Source of the DNA: Cryptomeria japonica
Taxonomy: Eukaryota > Streptophyta > Pinopsida > Cupressales > Cupressaceae
NCBI RefSeq assembly: GCF_030272615.1
Contig: NC_081414.1
Location: 819,030,396-819,094,395, forward strand
Length of the DNA: 64,000 nucleotides
Direction of reading: 5' to 3'
A program made the translations under genes and the position numbers. Below the pieces are notes generated by a model. It searched no databases, was not told the origin of the DNA, and saw only the letters and a list, made by a program, of their open reading frames with translations. Positions 23,125-35,310 of the stretch are shown one piece after another (position 1 is the first letter of the stretch; each line of letters opens with the position of its first letter).

Positions 23125-23676
23125 TCGGTAAAGGTATGAAGGGACTGCATTCTCTCAAAGATTAAATCTTAATAGTTCCTATTTTATTATATACTTAATT
23201 CAAAATCTGCATAACTAAGATGTATTAGTAAGTTTGAAATTCTATCAAAGTCTTTTGAAGCACTATACAGAAAGCCTGTCAAGTCAGTGAATATAGGAAG
23301 CCTGTCAAGTTGGTAAATGAAGAAAGTCTGGTTACTCGGTTAAAGCGCAAGAAGGAAAGCAAGTTTGGTGGAACCGAGTGCATTTAATGTTTTTGACCTA
23401 ACCCACACAAAGCCCGATAAGGTATATTGTGTACTTAAAGCATTTACGTAGTCATTTTTCATTCACCAAGTTTTCAAGAAAGTAGAGCAAAGCGAATCAA
23501 AGGCGATCAAACCACCTCCTAAGCAAAATTCAAGGTATTTACATCAATCTCAACGCATTGTTAAGCTAGTTTATCGATCATATCAAGTTGTTATTATCTG
23601 CTAAGTGTGAAGCGTCTGCCGTTTGAAAATCTTCAAACCCTAAGGATCTTTTGCTAGTATTTATCTGAAATCTACT
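23125..23676. other. Spacer between gag and ORF2
   Basis: No frame is coding. A repeated phrase near 23260-23330 (AAGCCTGTCAAG, twice) and AT-rich DNA are all that was seen. Confidence 0.5.
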
Positions 23677-26600
23677 ATGGCACCTAAGATCTAGAATCCT
23701 ATTGTTGTTGAAAACATCAAAAAGCCCTCACTGAAATACTCTTTAACTCCCAAAATTGCATCTGAACCGGATGACAAAACTGCATTTTCACTCATTCCGG
23801 ATAGAGTTTTATTAGTCGAGGATGTGAGATTCTTTACCAAATGTCGAGTTGAAGAACTAGGTCATGTTGAAATAAAAGACACATATGATGAACTGTGTAT
23901 CGATGATAAAATGGATGCAAATATGAACACATCAGAATCAAGGGATTAACTGAAGCCCTAACCTATCCTCGTGTATTCAAACCCCAGTGGGTCAAGTTTG
24001 TTCTGAGCAGAGTTCATGATGACTTCATGTGGCTAGAAGAGCAATCGTTTAAGATCACCAAGGAAATCATTCATTTGATCACCGGTTACCCTATTTATGA
24101 TCATGCCCGAGCCCAGAAAATGATATCATAGAAGGAATTGATCAGTTTAACGAGAGTAGAATCTGATTGCAGAGGACTAAAATTGAACAATGTCACTGAT
24201 GCAGAGCTAAATTTTTCCATTAGAGTAATAGGTTATTGTTTCTTCCAATCAGCAAGGGAAAACAGTGTACCCTGTGCAGCAATAGACTTAGCTTATAAAA
24301 TTGTGAAGAAAGGCATGCAAATTGATTTATGTGAGGTATTGTTGAAAAACCTATTTGAGAATCTAAACACCATAAGGAAGCCAAAGAAGAACAATTTGGC
24401 CAATACACTAAAGTTTGGATCACTATTAATATGCATGTTTTTCTATTTTGAGAAATTTTTTCCATTAGTCAGTAAAGTAGTTTGGGAGCTACACTGACCA
24501 ATCACCCATCAAATCAATGACTTCATCAAGAAGCTAGGTGATAATTTTAATCATATTATGGATGATTATTTCAGCAAGTTTCAGGAAAGAATGCATAATA
24601 GGTACTGGATTCCACCCAAGCTAGTGGAGAAATACAAGGATGACATATGTTTTGAAGTGGACACTGATTACTGTTATGTGAATGTTGTGGAACCAAGAAC
24701 TCAATCTTTGCCACCTATGGGTTACGAGATTGATTCTAACATCACACAACAACAAATAGATGCTTTTCTGACATTACCAAGGCATGCTACCGAGCTAAGG
24801 TATGGAACATATGAGGAAGTGAAGGAAAAAGTAAAAATGAGCATTGTAGTACCCAAAGCTACAAGGAAGGCAACAAAGATGATCAAGACATTAACAGAGA
24901 AATTTGGAGAAGGTTCTTCCTCCACACCTATCAAAGGCACTATAGTAATCACTGAAGAGGAATATGAAGCCCAAGAGGCAACTATAACACTAAGCACTGA
25001 ATTGCCTAAGGGAAAAGTGTTGAAAAGAAAGAAACAGGATACATCAAAAGTATCACCGACTCCTCCAGCAAAGCAACCTAACACAAGAGCATCTGTAGCA
25101 TCACCGAGTATGAAAACAAAGAGTGTTGCCGCACCCAAGGTAACAAAAAATTACAAGAAATCTACTTAGAGACTCATTTTGGCAAAAGAGTCTAGTGACA
25201 CCGAATCTAAAGATGCAAGTAAATTTCAGATTATCAAGAGCAAGAAGGTAAATGTACATAGTGTTGAAAATTTTTGTGCTAATCTGAAGCAATATGGTGG
25301 ATTTGGAGCATTCAGATATGTTAAGTATGAATCCAGATCTGATGATGAAAAGAGACAAATAGAAGAAGTCGTCATCTGTACACTATTGAAATTCTGATTG
25401 GCTCCATTGGAATTATCTAAGTCACTTCCAAATGAATTATATCTACATATTGACAATAGGTGGAAGTATGCAATGGACTTAGAGAAATAGATGAGAGAAA
25501 GAAGTTTGGTACATCTTCTCCCAGACATGTCGGTAGATGAGATCACCGAACATCTAAAAAACTACCACACAAAATTCCTAGTCAAGCAAAGAGCTTTAAA
25601 ATTGATGAATGGACTTTACTTGGATGTAGAGAATGAGACCAAAGAAAAATGGTAGGAAATATTTCAAATCAAGAATGCTGGTGAACAAGATGAAGTTGAA
25701 ATAGTTGATGTCACCGAGCAAGATTCTGATATCATCGAGCAAGACCCTGCTGACACTATACAAGTAGATGAGGATATCATGGAAACCGAGGCACCTGAAT
25801 AGGAAATGATTGAAGGGAATGCATATGCCAAACTGGTATCTAGCAAGTCAATTTTGGAGCAAGTTCAGCCCTACCCTCCAGTCACTCAGTCTACTACAAC
25901 CGAGGCCCCTCAGGATACTGAACAAGGGACAAAAGGTCACAAATATATAGAAGGAGAAACTGCTTCTTAGGCCACCGGGGAATAGTCTTCACAAGCTCCT
26001 TCTAGCACTAAAAATGTTACATCTAAGATCCCAAGCACTGAAGCACCAAAGGACACAACAAAGGCTACATCAGAGGTTAAAGGAACCAAACAAAGTGTTG
26101 CCTCTACCGAGCAACCTACCAAGGGTCATCAAGCCTCACAAGCCATTGTTTTAGTTCAACCAATGAAAGGTAAAGAAAAGAAGATGAAAAAGCATAGTTT
26201 CAAATTTGATTTGTCAAAACCAATAGTGTTGCCCAATGTTGATATTTCCAAATTAAAAGGGAAAGCACTCATTGAATTCGGTGAACTATGCAAAGCCAAA
26301 GTCGAACAGGAGAAGCAAATGGCTATTCAAAAGAAAAATAAAGTACTTCAGAAGGTGAAAGCACTCCTAACCGATATGCTACCTGAAGCTACAGTAACCA
26401 AAGATGCAGCCATCCACATTCAACTGGATGAACTCCAAACCAAGATAGAGACATCTGGAGTAGATGCATCCAAATATTTGAGCAAGATAAAGGACAAGGA
26501 GCTCACTACAAAAATGATTGAAGAGGTATAGAAAGCTCTTGCCATTGGCAAAGTTAAACTTGTAAAATTTATTGCTGAGTTGTCCCCTCAACTCAAGCAC

Positions 26601-27059
26601 ATTCTTTATTTATTTCAAGAACTCTGTAGATTTTCTCTATTCCTTAAGGACATCAAAAATAAAATGGAAGAAATTGAGAAAGAGATCATTGATCTCTCTA
26701 ATAAGTTGACCACTGAGCCACAATTCATTTAGAATTTTTATACCAAGCTACAACAGCTCATGGCTCAACAATTGGAACTAAGGAATGAAGAACACAAGAT
26801 AAGGATGGACATAATGACACTTCAAACATTATTCCTTCCTCATCTTTCATCCATCCAAGAATAGATCAACAAAGCTACCTCCCTATCCACTCAGCAAGAG
26901 GGAAGCACCTTAGATGGACTCATCTCATTGTTAGCTGACATTACAACTCAGAATTCACTTATGGACAGTGTTAAGGATGCCCTCTCTGCCGCCCTTACCG
27001 ATGCAAAGACAAAGTACAAATCCATTTTTGACTAGTTGCCCCCACCGAATGGTAACTAA
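23677..27059 (+). pseudogene. ORF2 of the non-autonomous element, plant-transposon-type protein
   Basis: A frame of about 1,120 codons starts at ATG 23677, shifts once near 23930, and then stays in one frame to TAA 27057-27059. Stops occur near 24496, 25167, 25395, 26529 and 27033. The N-terminal third has LSRVHDDFMWLEEQSFKIT, KEIIHLITGYP, GLKLNNVTDAEL, VIGYCFFQSARENS and LKFGSLLICMFFYFEKFFP. It is predicted to be helical and recalls the accessory domain of plant LTR elements called putative plant transposon protein; that match is from memory. The middle is Thr/Ser/Pro/Lys-rich and looks disordered. The C-terminal third is Lys/Glu/Gln-rich coiled coil. No catalytic motif of pol is present. 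It fills the place of pol. The function is unknown. Confidence 0.65.
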
Positions 27060-27377
27060 GTTTTGATGTTTTTCAAAAAGGGGGAGTGAGTATCATATAA
27101 AAGTATACAGGGGGAGTATATATCGAGTATATACCGAGCAGAGCAGGACAAAGTATTCAAATTTTGACAAGGAACAGAGAACAAAGTAGTTAACACAGAA
27201 CATTGATCACCGAGCATGCAAAATCAGAAGTTTTGTATAGTATAGTGATAAGGGGAGTATATCTAAATATACTATTTCATTGACTAATGAATATACTGTT
27301 TGTTTAGTCAAATTTTGCAAGTATATAGATTTTTGAGTCATGACTTTGAAAGTAGTTTTGTCAAACATCTCAACTAA
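27060..27377. other. 3' untranslated region of the non-autonomous element
   Basis: Non-coding, with repeated GGGGGAGT phrases and ACCGAGCA motifs like those in the LTR. Confidence 0.5.
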
Positions 27378-27393
27378 TGTCAAAAGGGGAGAT
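27378..27393 (+). other. Polypurine tract
   Basis: Sequence around CAAAAGGGGAGAT directly before the 3' LTR. The copia element at 46331-54008 has the near-identical CAAAGGGGGAGAT in the same place. Confidence 0.8.
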
Positions 27394-28579
27394 TGTTACT
27401 ACTTATTAAGTTGCCATTAGTTTTATATCCAAAGTCATTCTATATACTCTAGTCGGTTACCTCTACCAAAACATTCAGTTGGTATGCACAGAACAGTCGG
27501 TTAAAGAAGAAAGTATTCACAGAGCCCAGTATACACCGAGCTGTCTACCGAGTATCATTCCATGTCTATCGAGCAACAACAATGATACACCGAGTGAAAT
27601 GTTTTACCAGATTCATTGAACCTAGACACACATGTGGAAACATGTTACAAGATCGATGAACATAGAACTGTTATCACATTGGAAATTGCACTTAAGGATT
27701 GTGTATGATTTTGAGGTCATCTAACCAATGAAATATTTTGCATGGTTATTCATTTGATAAATCATGTTTGTAAGATCGAAGCAATGAATCAGATCACCAA
27801 CATAAGAGATCTATTTATACAACATAGATTGAGATCAGATGATATAGGAAATAGTGACAAAGAGAGATATATAGAGGTGTATGAAGCAAGACATGTGAGA
27901 TACATAAGAATGCACTAAGTGTTATGACTGTTACAGAGACACAGAGGTCACCAAGAAGGATTTCAGAGAACAGTCAAAGAATAGAGTAAACAGAAGGGTT
28001 TACCGAGTTACTTCATGGGTTACCAAGGTACGCTATAAGCAAGGTAATCTCATTATGAGCACATAGAATCTGCTATACCATTCCAGATGTAAAGTTGCGG
28101 ATATTTGTAATGATTTATTGTAATATTTTGAAGTTGTAAGAGAAACCTTTAACAGGGTAAAAGACACTAACAAAGTCTATAAATTGTAAAGCCTTTAACC
28201 AGGTGCAACATTTAGAATAAGTGTTGTAAAATCCTTTAGCAAGGTAGATCTAAAGATCTTAATACTCCTAACAGGGTAAGCTATCAGAAATAGCTAAACA
28301 TGTAGCTCTAACCGAGCACTCTTTATTATTGCAGTAGTGAAGTTGTGGGTGCCATCCCCACCACATTTTTTCTCTCTAACCAAGAGTTTCTGCATAACCA
28401 AAATATATGAGTTATGGAGTGAATCATGTATGATTGTTATTTATTTGTTCTAGCTTTATGTTATGTTGTAGTAGTTTTTGGTTTATGCATAACAGTAAAG
28501 ATATTGTTGTTAAAAGGTTTTGAAGTACTGATTCATCCCTCCTCTCTCAGTACATTAGCTTTCCATATTGGGCCTAACA
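27394..28579 (+). repeat. 3' LTR of the non-autonomous element
   Basis: Starts TGTTACTAC and ends GGCCTAACA, followed by the duplicated target ATCCC. Confidence 0.9.
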
Positions 28580-28584
28580 ATCCC

Positions 28585-30424
28585 TTCTTCTTTCTCACAT
28601 GCTCCATGTGCTCGATCATTTTTCTCCTTTTATCTTGATATTTTAGACTAATGAGATCCTAAGACCTTGGGTGATTGGTGTTTCTTGTGTCTTTATTATC
28701 TTGATGAACATATTTTGATGATAGTATGTACTTTATCAAGGGTATGAGCATTAATTCATACTCCTACTAAAGTGGAAGCTAAATGTAGTGTCATAATTTA
28801 TATCCTCGTACAATTTCATGCTCACTTGGGCCTCACTTTAGTGTTTTTGCCTTCTATGCCTTGATTATGAATATTTTTACTCAAACCAATATTAGATATA
28901 TGATCTCTACTCTGTACCGCTACTTCCTAACCTTTTACCAATCTAAAAGAAATGAATAAGGTGCTATGTTCCATAGTATAATCCAAATGGCCCCAAATTT
29001 GAATCCTTTAACAATTAGAAAAAGTTGAGTGGGAAATGATATCTAATGTTGACTTTCTTTGTAATATTCAACATGTTTCATGAGGATATGGAGAAAATCC
29101 AGTCTTATTCGAGCTTATTTGAAACATCTCTCTACAAGTTTCCAATTCAACTCTAATTGAGCAAGTAATTAATCATCATTAAGGTACTGAAGGAAAGGTA
29201 AAGTCTTTAGATTTTTAAGCATTTAAGATAAAATCCATGAGAAAATATATGTGAAGAGATGCATGAATCCTACATAACAACATCAACCTTTTTATGCATA
29301 CCTCAAGGAAAAGGAGATTCATAAAGGAAGGTATAACATTTCAATTCAACATTTTGTTTCCAGATCTAGCCTCTTCCATGCAAGCGTAAGCTCTCTTTTC
29401 TATTGTACCATCATTATAGGGTTAATTCCAAACCTTGACCTAGGAAAACCCCTATCAACCCAATACCATTTTTCCTCTCTTGTGTGTGCAAGTCATAGGA
29501 TTATCAAAGGAGGATAGATTAAAAAAGTATAGATCGAGACAGAGAGAACCAAACATTGAAGAAGTAGAAAACCTTGGATGCAAGGGTACCTCATTCTTCA
29601 ACACTCTTCCAACATAATTTTAGGGACATATTCTGAGCGACATTTTGATATTAAATTTGTTTTTGACATTTGCATATGATAACTTTAGGTCTAGGATTCC
29701 TAGTGACATGGTCCAACACTTTTTGGCTCAAATTACAGTCACGAGTTCCTTTTTACTCTCATTTCTAGATTTGTACTTAGAGTTTGCATATCTAATCTAT
29801 AGCTTACTGTTTATGCTAATTACTATGAATTTTTCATCATTAACTCTATTTATTGTATTTAATCATTCCATCTTATCCATTTGCAATAATTCAACAAAAA
29901 GGGAAGTGACCAACTAATTGTGCGGTCCAAATCTACCATAGGTTTGAAGTTGGGCTTATTGGCCATTTCCCCAATATGAGTTGATGTGAATGGGTTTGAT
30001 TCTTAGTTTGCATGTTTAGACTAGTGAATCCCATTCCACCAATATTACAATATTAAATTAATTAACGTATGAAACTATTTATATTTAATTACATTTGGTA
30101 TCCTAGGCACCATGATGTAATGAATATGGGTGATTTAGATTCCACTCTAACATACTCATTATATTATTATTATTATTATGAACATTTGGTTTAAGTACTC
30201 ATTTGATAAAGTTTTTTTGTGGCTTGAGATCATAGAAAGAAAAGGTTTAAATATTATGATACAATTATTGATATTCTCACTTGGTCCATGGAAACTTTCA
30301 AATAAATATCAAATAGTAATTATAGGTCCCAAATTAACTTTGAATTACTTCAGTACCTAAGTTATCAAGTCATGAATGTATCTATAGATTCATAAGGTAA
30401 TAACTATAACCATTCAATAGAATA
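28585..30424. other. No gene recognised
   Basis: AT-rich DNA right of the non-autonomous element, presumably the continuation of the older sequence it landed in. An open frame at 29645-29917 is hydrophobic but has no family features. A short (TTA)n run ends near 30180. Confidence 0.4.
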
Positions 30425-31990
30425 ATTTATTAATTTCCAAGGGATATTGATGAATTGAAGCATCTTCTTGAGAAGAATAGAATCAGTTTGCCTTCTAGAT
30501 TATCTATTTTAGCTTCTTCTTCTAAACAAGCATAATTTGATAAGGGCAAGAGTCATACTTTTGGGACAAGTAAAGGAAAAGCTCTTTGTGATACTACAAG
30601 TCATGATTCAGAGAGATAGCTTCTTGATTATAGAGCTTCTCATCATATGGCATCTTCATAGTCCACGTTCTCTTCATTTGAGCCTTGTAATGTGCCACTA
30701 ATTTTCATGGGAAATCATACATATATGAATGTAATTGGAAAGGGATCTATTGATATTGGGGATGACACCTTCAATGATGTGTTGTGTGTACCTCTCTTGA
30801 CAAACAATCTTCTTTCCATCTATCGAATCACTCATGGTGCTGCAAGAAAGACTGTGGAGTTCACACCTGATTTAGTTGTTATTAGAGACTTGGAGAGTAG
30901 AGAAATAATTGCTACTAGGGATGTGGATCATGAGTCTTAGTTGTACTCCTTTTTCAGATTTTGTTCCTATTGATGAGTTTGATTCTTTAAATGATGATCA
31001 CACTTATTGTGTGGATTCCAATATCGAGGAGAAATTTGGTTACTTGAACTTGGTTATTCTCACATGTGATCCAGTTCTTGAGCCTTGAATTTCATCTCCT
31101 CCTATTGATATCACATCTATTGTTGCTCCTAATGATGATTATCTCACTAGAATTTTGACTTCTTTTGATTTAGTGAAGTAGGATATACCCTATCCTCTAG
31201 ATATAGTTCCTTGGGATGACTACTTGATAGACATTGCATCTTTGTTTGTGGAGTCCTACATTGCATATTTGAGAGACATCATTGATGATACTCATCTTCT
31301 CTTTGATGGATATGATCCTTCTTCAGTTTTTACGAGGGAGCACTTTAACCCTCTTGTTCATTCTCTACATTATCGTTCTTTCGATTTTGATGTAATTGTG
31401 GATACTTATGTACAAAATTTGGAGGATGTCTCTTTATATTTATAGGAGACACTTGAGTCTTTGGATCATGTTCTACATTCATCTTCACTAGATCATGAAT
31501 TGTCTTTTTCAGCAGTATGGCCTAGTACACTTAATTTGGAGGGGGCAACTTTCAACATTGACATGGGGACACTTGAGTAGCTTTCAGAGACTCAATACAT
31601 CAAGAGTTTTCTTCCTACATCTTCCTTTCAAGATTGGGGAGAATTCATGCATACACCTTTGGTCTTGCTTCTTCCTAAGGGGAGGAACATTGTTCGTCAA
31701 TCATGGAGCAACTTCTTCATTCAGTTTTGAACTACTAACATTGGTGCACATTCTACATTGAAGGGAGGATACTTGGTCTCACTTCTTCATCTACCTTATG
31801 GGGAGGGGACTTTTTCCTCACATGGGGTTTTGTCCTGCTCATTCTTCTTTGAGAGTTCTTTTGTAGTTTCATCTCTCTCTCTTTTTTTTTGTGGGGGAGG
31901 TGTGGGGGGGGGGGCATTCCCATTGGGTTTTCTCCCTTTTTTTTTAGAGAGATTGCATTGCATTTGTACATGGGTACCTAACACAGTCTA
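30425..31990 (+). pseudogene. Copia-type gag end, protease and tail remnant
   Basis: The frame starts with the end of a copia gag linker (DIDELKHLLEKN), then a Ser-rich stretch and the protease block YRASHHMASS near 30620-30665, where intact copia elements have DSGASHHM. An open piece at 30692-30940 carries VIGKGSIDIGDD, NDVLCVPLLTNNLLSIYRITHG and a KTVEFTPDLVVI block. After that the frame continues without integrase or RT, and ends in a tail of PLVLLPKGR and SFFFESS-like residues before an LTR. The same arrangement recurs at 54778-57043. The lack of pol enzymes in both copies suggests a non-autonomous family rather than chance loss. Confidence 0.6.
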
Positions 31991-32057
31991 GTAGTTGGGA
32001 ACCATCTTGCATTGTTATCTTGAGTCTACATTCCCCTAACTCATACTTAAGGGGGGG

Positions 32058-32461
32058 TGTTGGTGTAATTTATGTTTCATGTAATTACACTTTACTTAAG
32101 CTGACTTAGGTAATGCATGTCATAGTAATTTTCATAGGATACATGTAGGGAAGTGCATATCTAGGGAATATGGTTGTAGGAGAAATTCCACCTTCAGTGG
32201 GTGATCCACCTTTAATTGAATTATCTATTGTTTCTCTTACCTACCATTGCATCTCATTGGGCCACATGTCATGATTGTGTGCTCTCTTTTCCCTGTGGCC
32301 TTCCCTTTATAAGAAAGATCATGTACATTGTATGATTGATTGATCTACTTGCATCTTGATGAGAATATAGTTTGTTCTTGTCACATATTATTTCTATCTT
32401 ATTCTTGTGTTTTCCATTGCCTCTAGATCTTGGGTGGCTACCTTCATAGGAAATTCTCACA
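32058..32461 (+). repeat. 3' LTR of the copia-type remnant
   Basis: A 404-bp sequence from TGTTGGTGTAA to AATTCTCACA, directly after a polypurine tract (AAGGGGGGG, 32049-32057). It contains TCTTGGGTGGCTA, shared with the LTR around 45585. No 5' partner is in the window. Confidence 0.65.
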
Positions 32462-33236
32462 ATATCAAAAAAAATTTAGTTCTTTTTTGCACTTTTATAT
32501 CCTCTGAGTTATTTCATATTACAAGTTGGATCCTATGTTTTCATGTACTTGCATAAATCACTTTACTATGCACCATAAATATTGTTTTAATATGATTTCC
32601 ATTCTTATGTTTTTAATCACACTTCATTAATAAAACCCATGTATTTCTCTATGAATCATGATGATATTTGTTTTGATGGAATCTATCCTTTGTATCTATT
32701 AGATCCAAAAGTACTATGGAATAATTTGAATGGATCCAAAGGAGATCCATCAAAAGGTTTTATATCACCAAGATCCATAGAGAAGCGTATAATTTCTATA
32801 AGTAAGGGCCATTATGTGCAAAAGAGTGAACAACATGATTAAAACATTCTTTATGGACCATAGTAAAGTGATATATGAAATCACGTGACAAAACATGGAG
32901 GTGTGTAAAAGAATCATGGCATGAGGTAAATCATCACGTAGCTCTATCAATAAAATTATTACCAATGAAATGTACATCAATTAAAAATCATCATATGAAA
33001 ATAAGAACACTTAAACATGTAATTTTTATTTTCAACTTTCCACTAAATTGATATATTATGGGTCTATTAAGAGGATGTTCATGTTGTAAATCATAAAATC
33101 ATTTAAGATAAATCCACTAGCTTCATCATAGAAATATAAATAAGTATCACTATAATCATCACCAAACAAATACTGGATAAATTATGATCCACAAGATAAA
33201 GAATATGGATCATGATGAGCTATATAGGAGTAGTAA
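32462..33236. other. No gene recognised
   Basis: AT-rich, with short open frames on both strands that have no family features. Confidence 0.4.
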
Positions 33237-34351
33237 GGGTAAATGCACAAAGATGAGTCCCACTTAGGAGGAATTGTGTGCATTGGGAAACGTCCCACTA
33301 GGAATGGGGCCCCATTTTATAGAAAATGGGAACTTGTTATGCTTCGGGCTGCCGAGCCAAAAATTCATAAAATGGGGCCCCGTTTTGTAAAAGTATTTTT
33401 TTTGTTAAATCCCTACAAAGTCATTTTTGCACTTTATATGATGGGAACCCAATATATTTAAATAAAGAGGCCCCGTTATAGAACGGGCCCCTGTTATTTG
33501 AAATTTCAAAAACAAATCCACCATGTGCATCAGGTTTAGGTTCGGGAAGAGCATGGAATGCCCAAACCTTAGACTTTGACCTGCAAGTTCAAGCTTGTAT
33601 CAATGACATGCTCAATTATTGACTTCTACCAAATTTTCATGCCTATTATCAGAGAATTTTTTGACAAAATTAAAACCCATTTCAGATTACACTATGTAAA
33701 TTCTGAATATGTATTTTTAAAATTTTTTTGATTATTTTCTCTATTTTTCAAATAATTTATACTCAATCTAGTTCATAAACTTGAAATATTGATTGATTTT
33801 GTTTATTTAATAACTTTTTATTTTAATGTTTTTTGACAAAAAAAATTATGTCATCAATCTACATATAATTCTTTTCCATTGAATTTTTTTTTGAAAAAAT
33901 GATAAGTTTAGGTCAAATTATGTGGGTTGTACACGACGCATTTTTAAAACGACAATTAGGGCCAATAAAAAATTAATAAAAAAATAAAATATTAAAAAAA
34001 ACAAAACAAAAAAATATACTCATCAATATTTAGTGTGTTAAAATCATTTCCCAAGAGGGTTTGAAAAAAAAACTTTTATTTGTGTCAAATAGTGTGGGCC
34101 ATACACAAGCATTTTTAAAAAGTGGTTTTTAGAAATCCCTTTTGAAAGTAAATTTATATTATGTGGGTATTAAAATAAATTACATATTTGAAAGCTACAC
34201 TCCAAGTTCTATATTTTATATTCTGAACTTTTTTCAAGATTCAATCTCTAAGTGCTTCAAATTTTCAGCTCAAATATGGCAAAATTTGAAAATCAGGGAA
34301 AACACTTCCACTTTTTGGCCAAAAAGTGGACTCAACTTCTTGCACTAACCC
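33237..34351. mobile_element. TIR element, copy 1, non-autonomous
   Basis: A 1115-bp element beginning GGGTAAATGCACAAAGATGA and ending CTTCTTGCACTAACCC, so the ends are imperfect inverted repeats of about 25 bases. It is flanked by GTAA at 33233-33236 and 34352-34355. The left third has GGGGCCCC-type palindromes. A 22-base perfect palindrome centred on TTTTTGGCCAAAAA lies at 34308-34329, near the right end. It has no transposase. A second copy lies at 43565-44720. The 4-bp duplication and the end sequence were not matched to a named superfamily. Confidence 0.75.
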
Positions 34352-34355
34352 GTAA

Positions 34356-35310
34356 GATCAAATGAAAGTGAGAAAGATATATCAATAGTAATAAAATAAG
34401 AACAATCATCACAAATCTCATCACTAGGATAATCATCATAGACAAATAACCCAAAATAAAAAATTATATCAATAGTTAGGGTGAAGGTGCATTATCATCA
34501 CATGTAGGTGAAGATAATCCATGCAAATATAACACAAGGGACCATAATATAAATATGATGAAAATGTGTCATACTTATAGTCATAAGGATGTATACAATT
34601 AATAATAAATATAAAATAGATAAATACATGGACATAAGGTGAATATGATATGTATGATGTATATCATCAAGTTGCATAATAATGTCTAGCATAGGTGAGG
34701 GAGGTGTGTCAATAACTATGATACTAGATTCATAGCTAATGCATGATGAATAAATACTAGGTAGATAGTTACAATGCATGTATCGTCATGGAACTCATGA
34801 GGACGTTACTTAAGAACAACTAAGATGAGAGAATGAGTACTAAACAACAACGAAAAAAAAAATTAATAGATCATAAAATGGAACTTCCAAAGAAAAAATA
34901 ATTCATGTTCATAGTGTAGAAAGTCAAGTGTATATCAAGGATGGGTTGATCATATGTTATTAAAGATAGGAAAATGTCAAATTTGAAATATATGCCTTTA
35001 TATCAACTAAGGAGAAAATCTAGAAGCATGTTGATTATCCAATGGTTAGAGGGTAGTATGCAATATGTCTATCACTATATGTATACCCAAACCCTAGTCA
35101 AAGTACAATATTCATATGTGAACAAAAATTAATCCATACCTTATTTTTTATTTTTAATGAATGATAATATCATAATTATGATAGATTTGGAAACCTTGTG
35201 ATTAGTGAAGGTATAGTGCCAAAACCTATTGGATATAAAAGTAGATGGGTTTATCAAAATTATAAATAAATAATTGGACCTCTTCATTAAATTTAGATTT
35301 TACCCATAAG
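34356..35310. other. No gene recognised
   Basis: AT-rich DNA with many ATCATA-like phrases. The minus-strand frame at 34498-34779 is Ile/Tyr/His-rich and looks compositional. Confidence 0.4.

Larger units (their letters stand above)
20500..28579 (+). mobile_element. Non-autonomous LTR retrotransposon with gag and a large non-pol ORF
   Basis: Two LTRs of 1210 and 1186 bp are flanked by ATCCC (20495-20499 and 28580-28584). The primer site is the methionine-tRNA type, TGGTATCAGAGC, and a polypurine tract precedes the 3' LTR. The interior holds a gag-like frame (21772-23124) and a second long frame (23677-27059). No protease, integrase, RT or RNase H motif was seen in any frame, so it must have used enzymes from another element. 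About 12 differences in the first 290 LTR bases, nearly all transitions, indicate moderate age. Its LTR ends, primer site and polypurine context match the copia element at 46331-54008, the best candidate partner in this window. Confidence 0.85.

Noticed and set aside
24722..25138. Minus-strand frame of 138 codons
   Set aside because: It is the antisense of ORF2 of the non-autonomous element, which has the better-supported protein.
31753..31991. Overlapping open frames on both strands
   Set aside because: They are by-products of poly-G/poly-T composition in the tail of the copia-type remnant.
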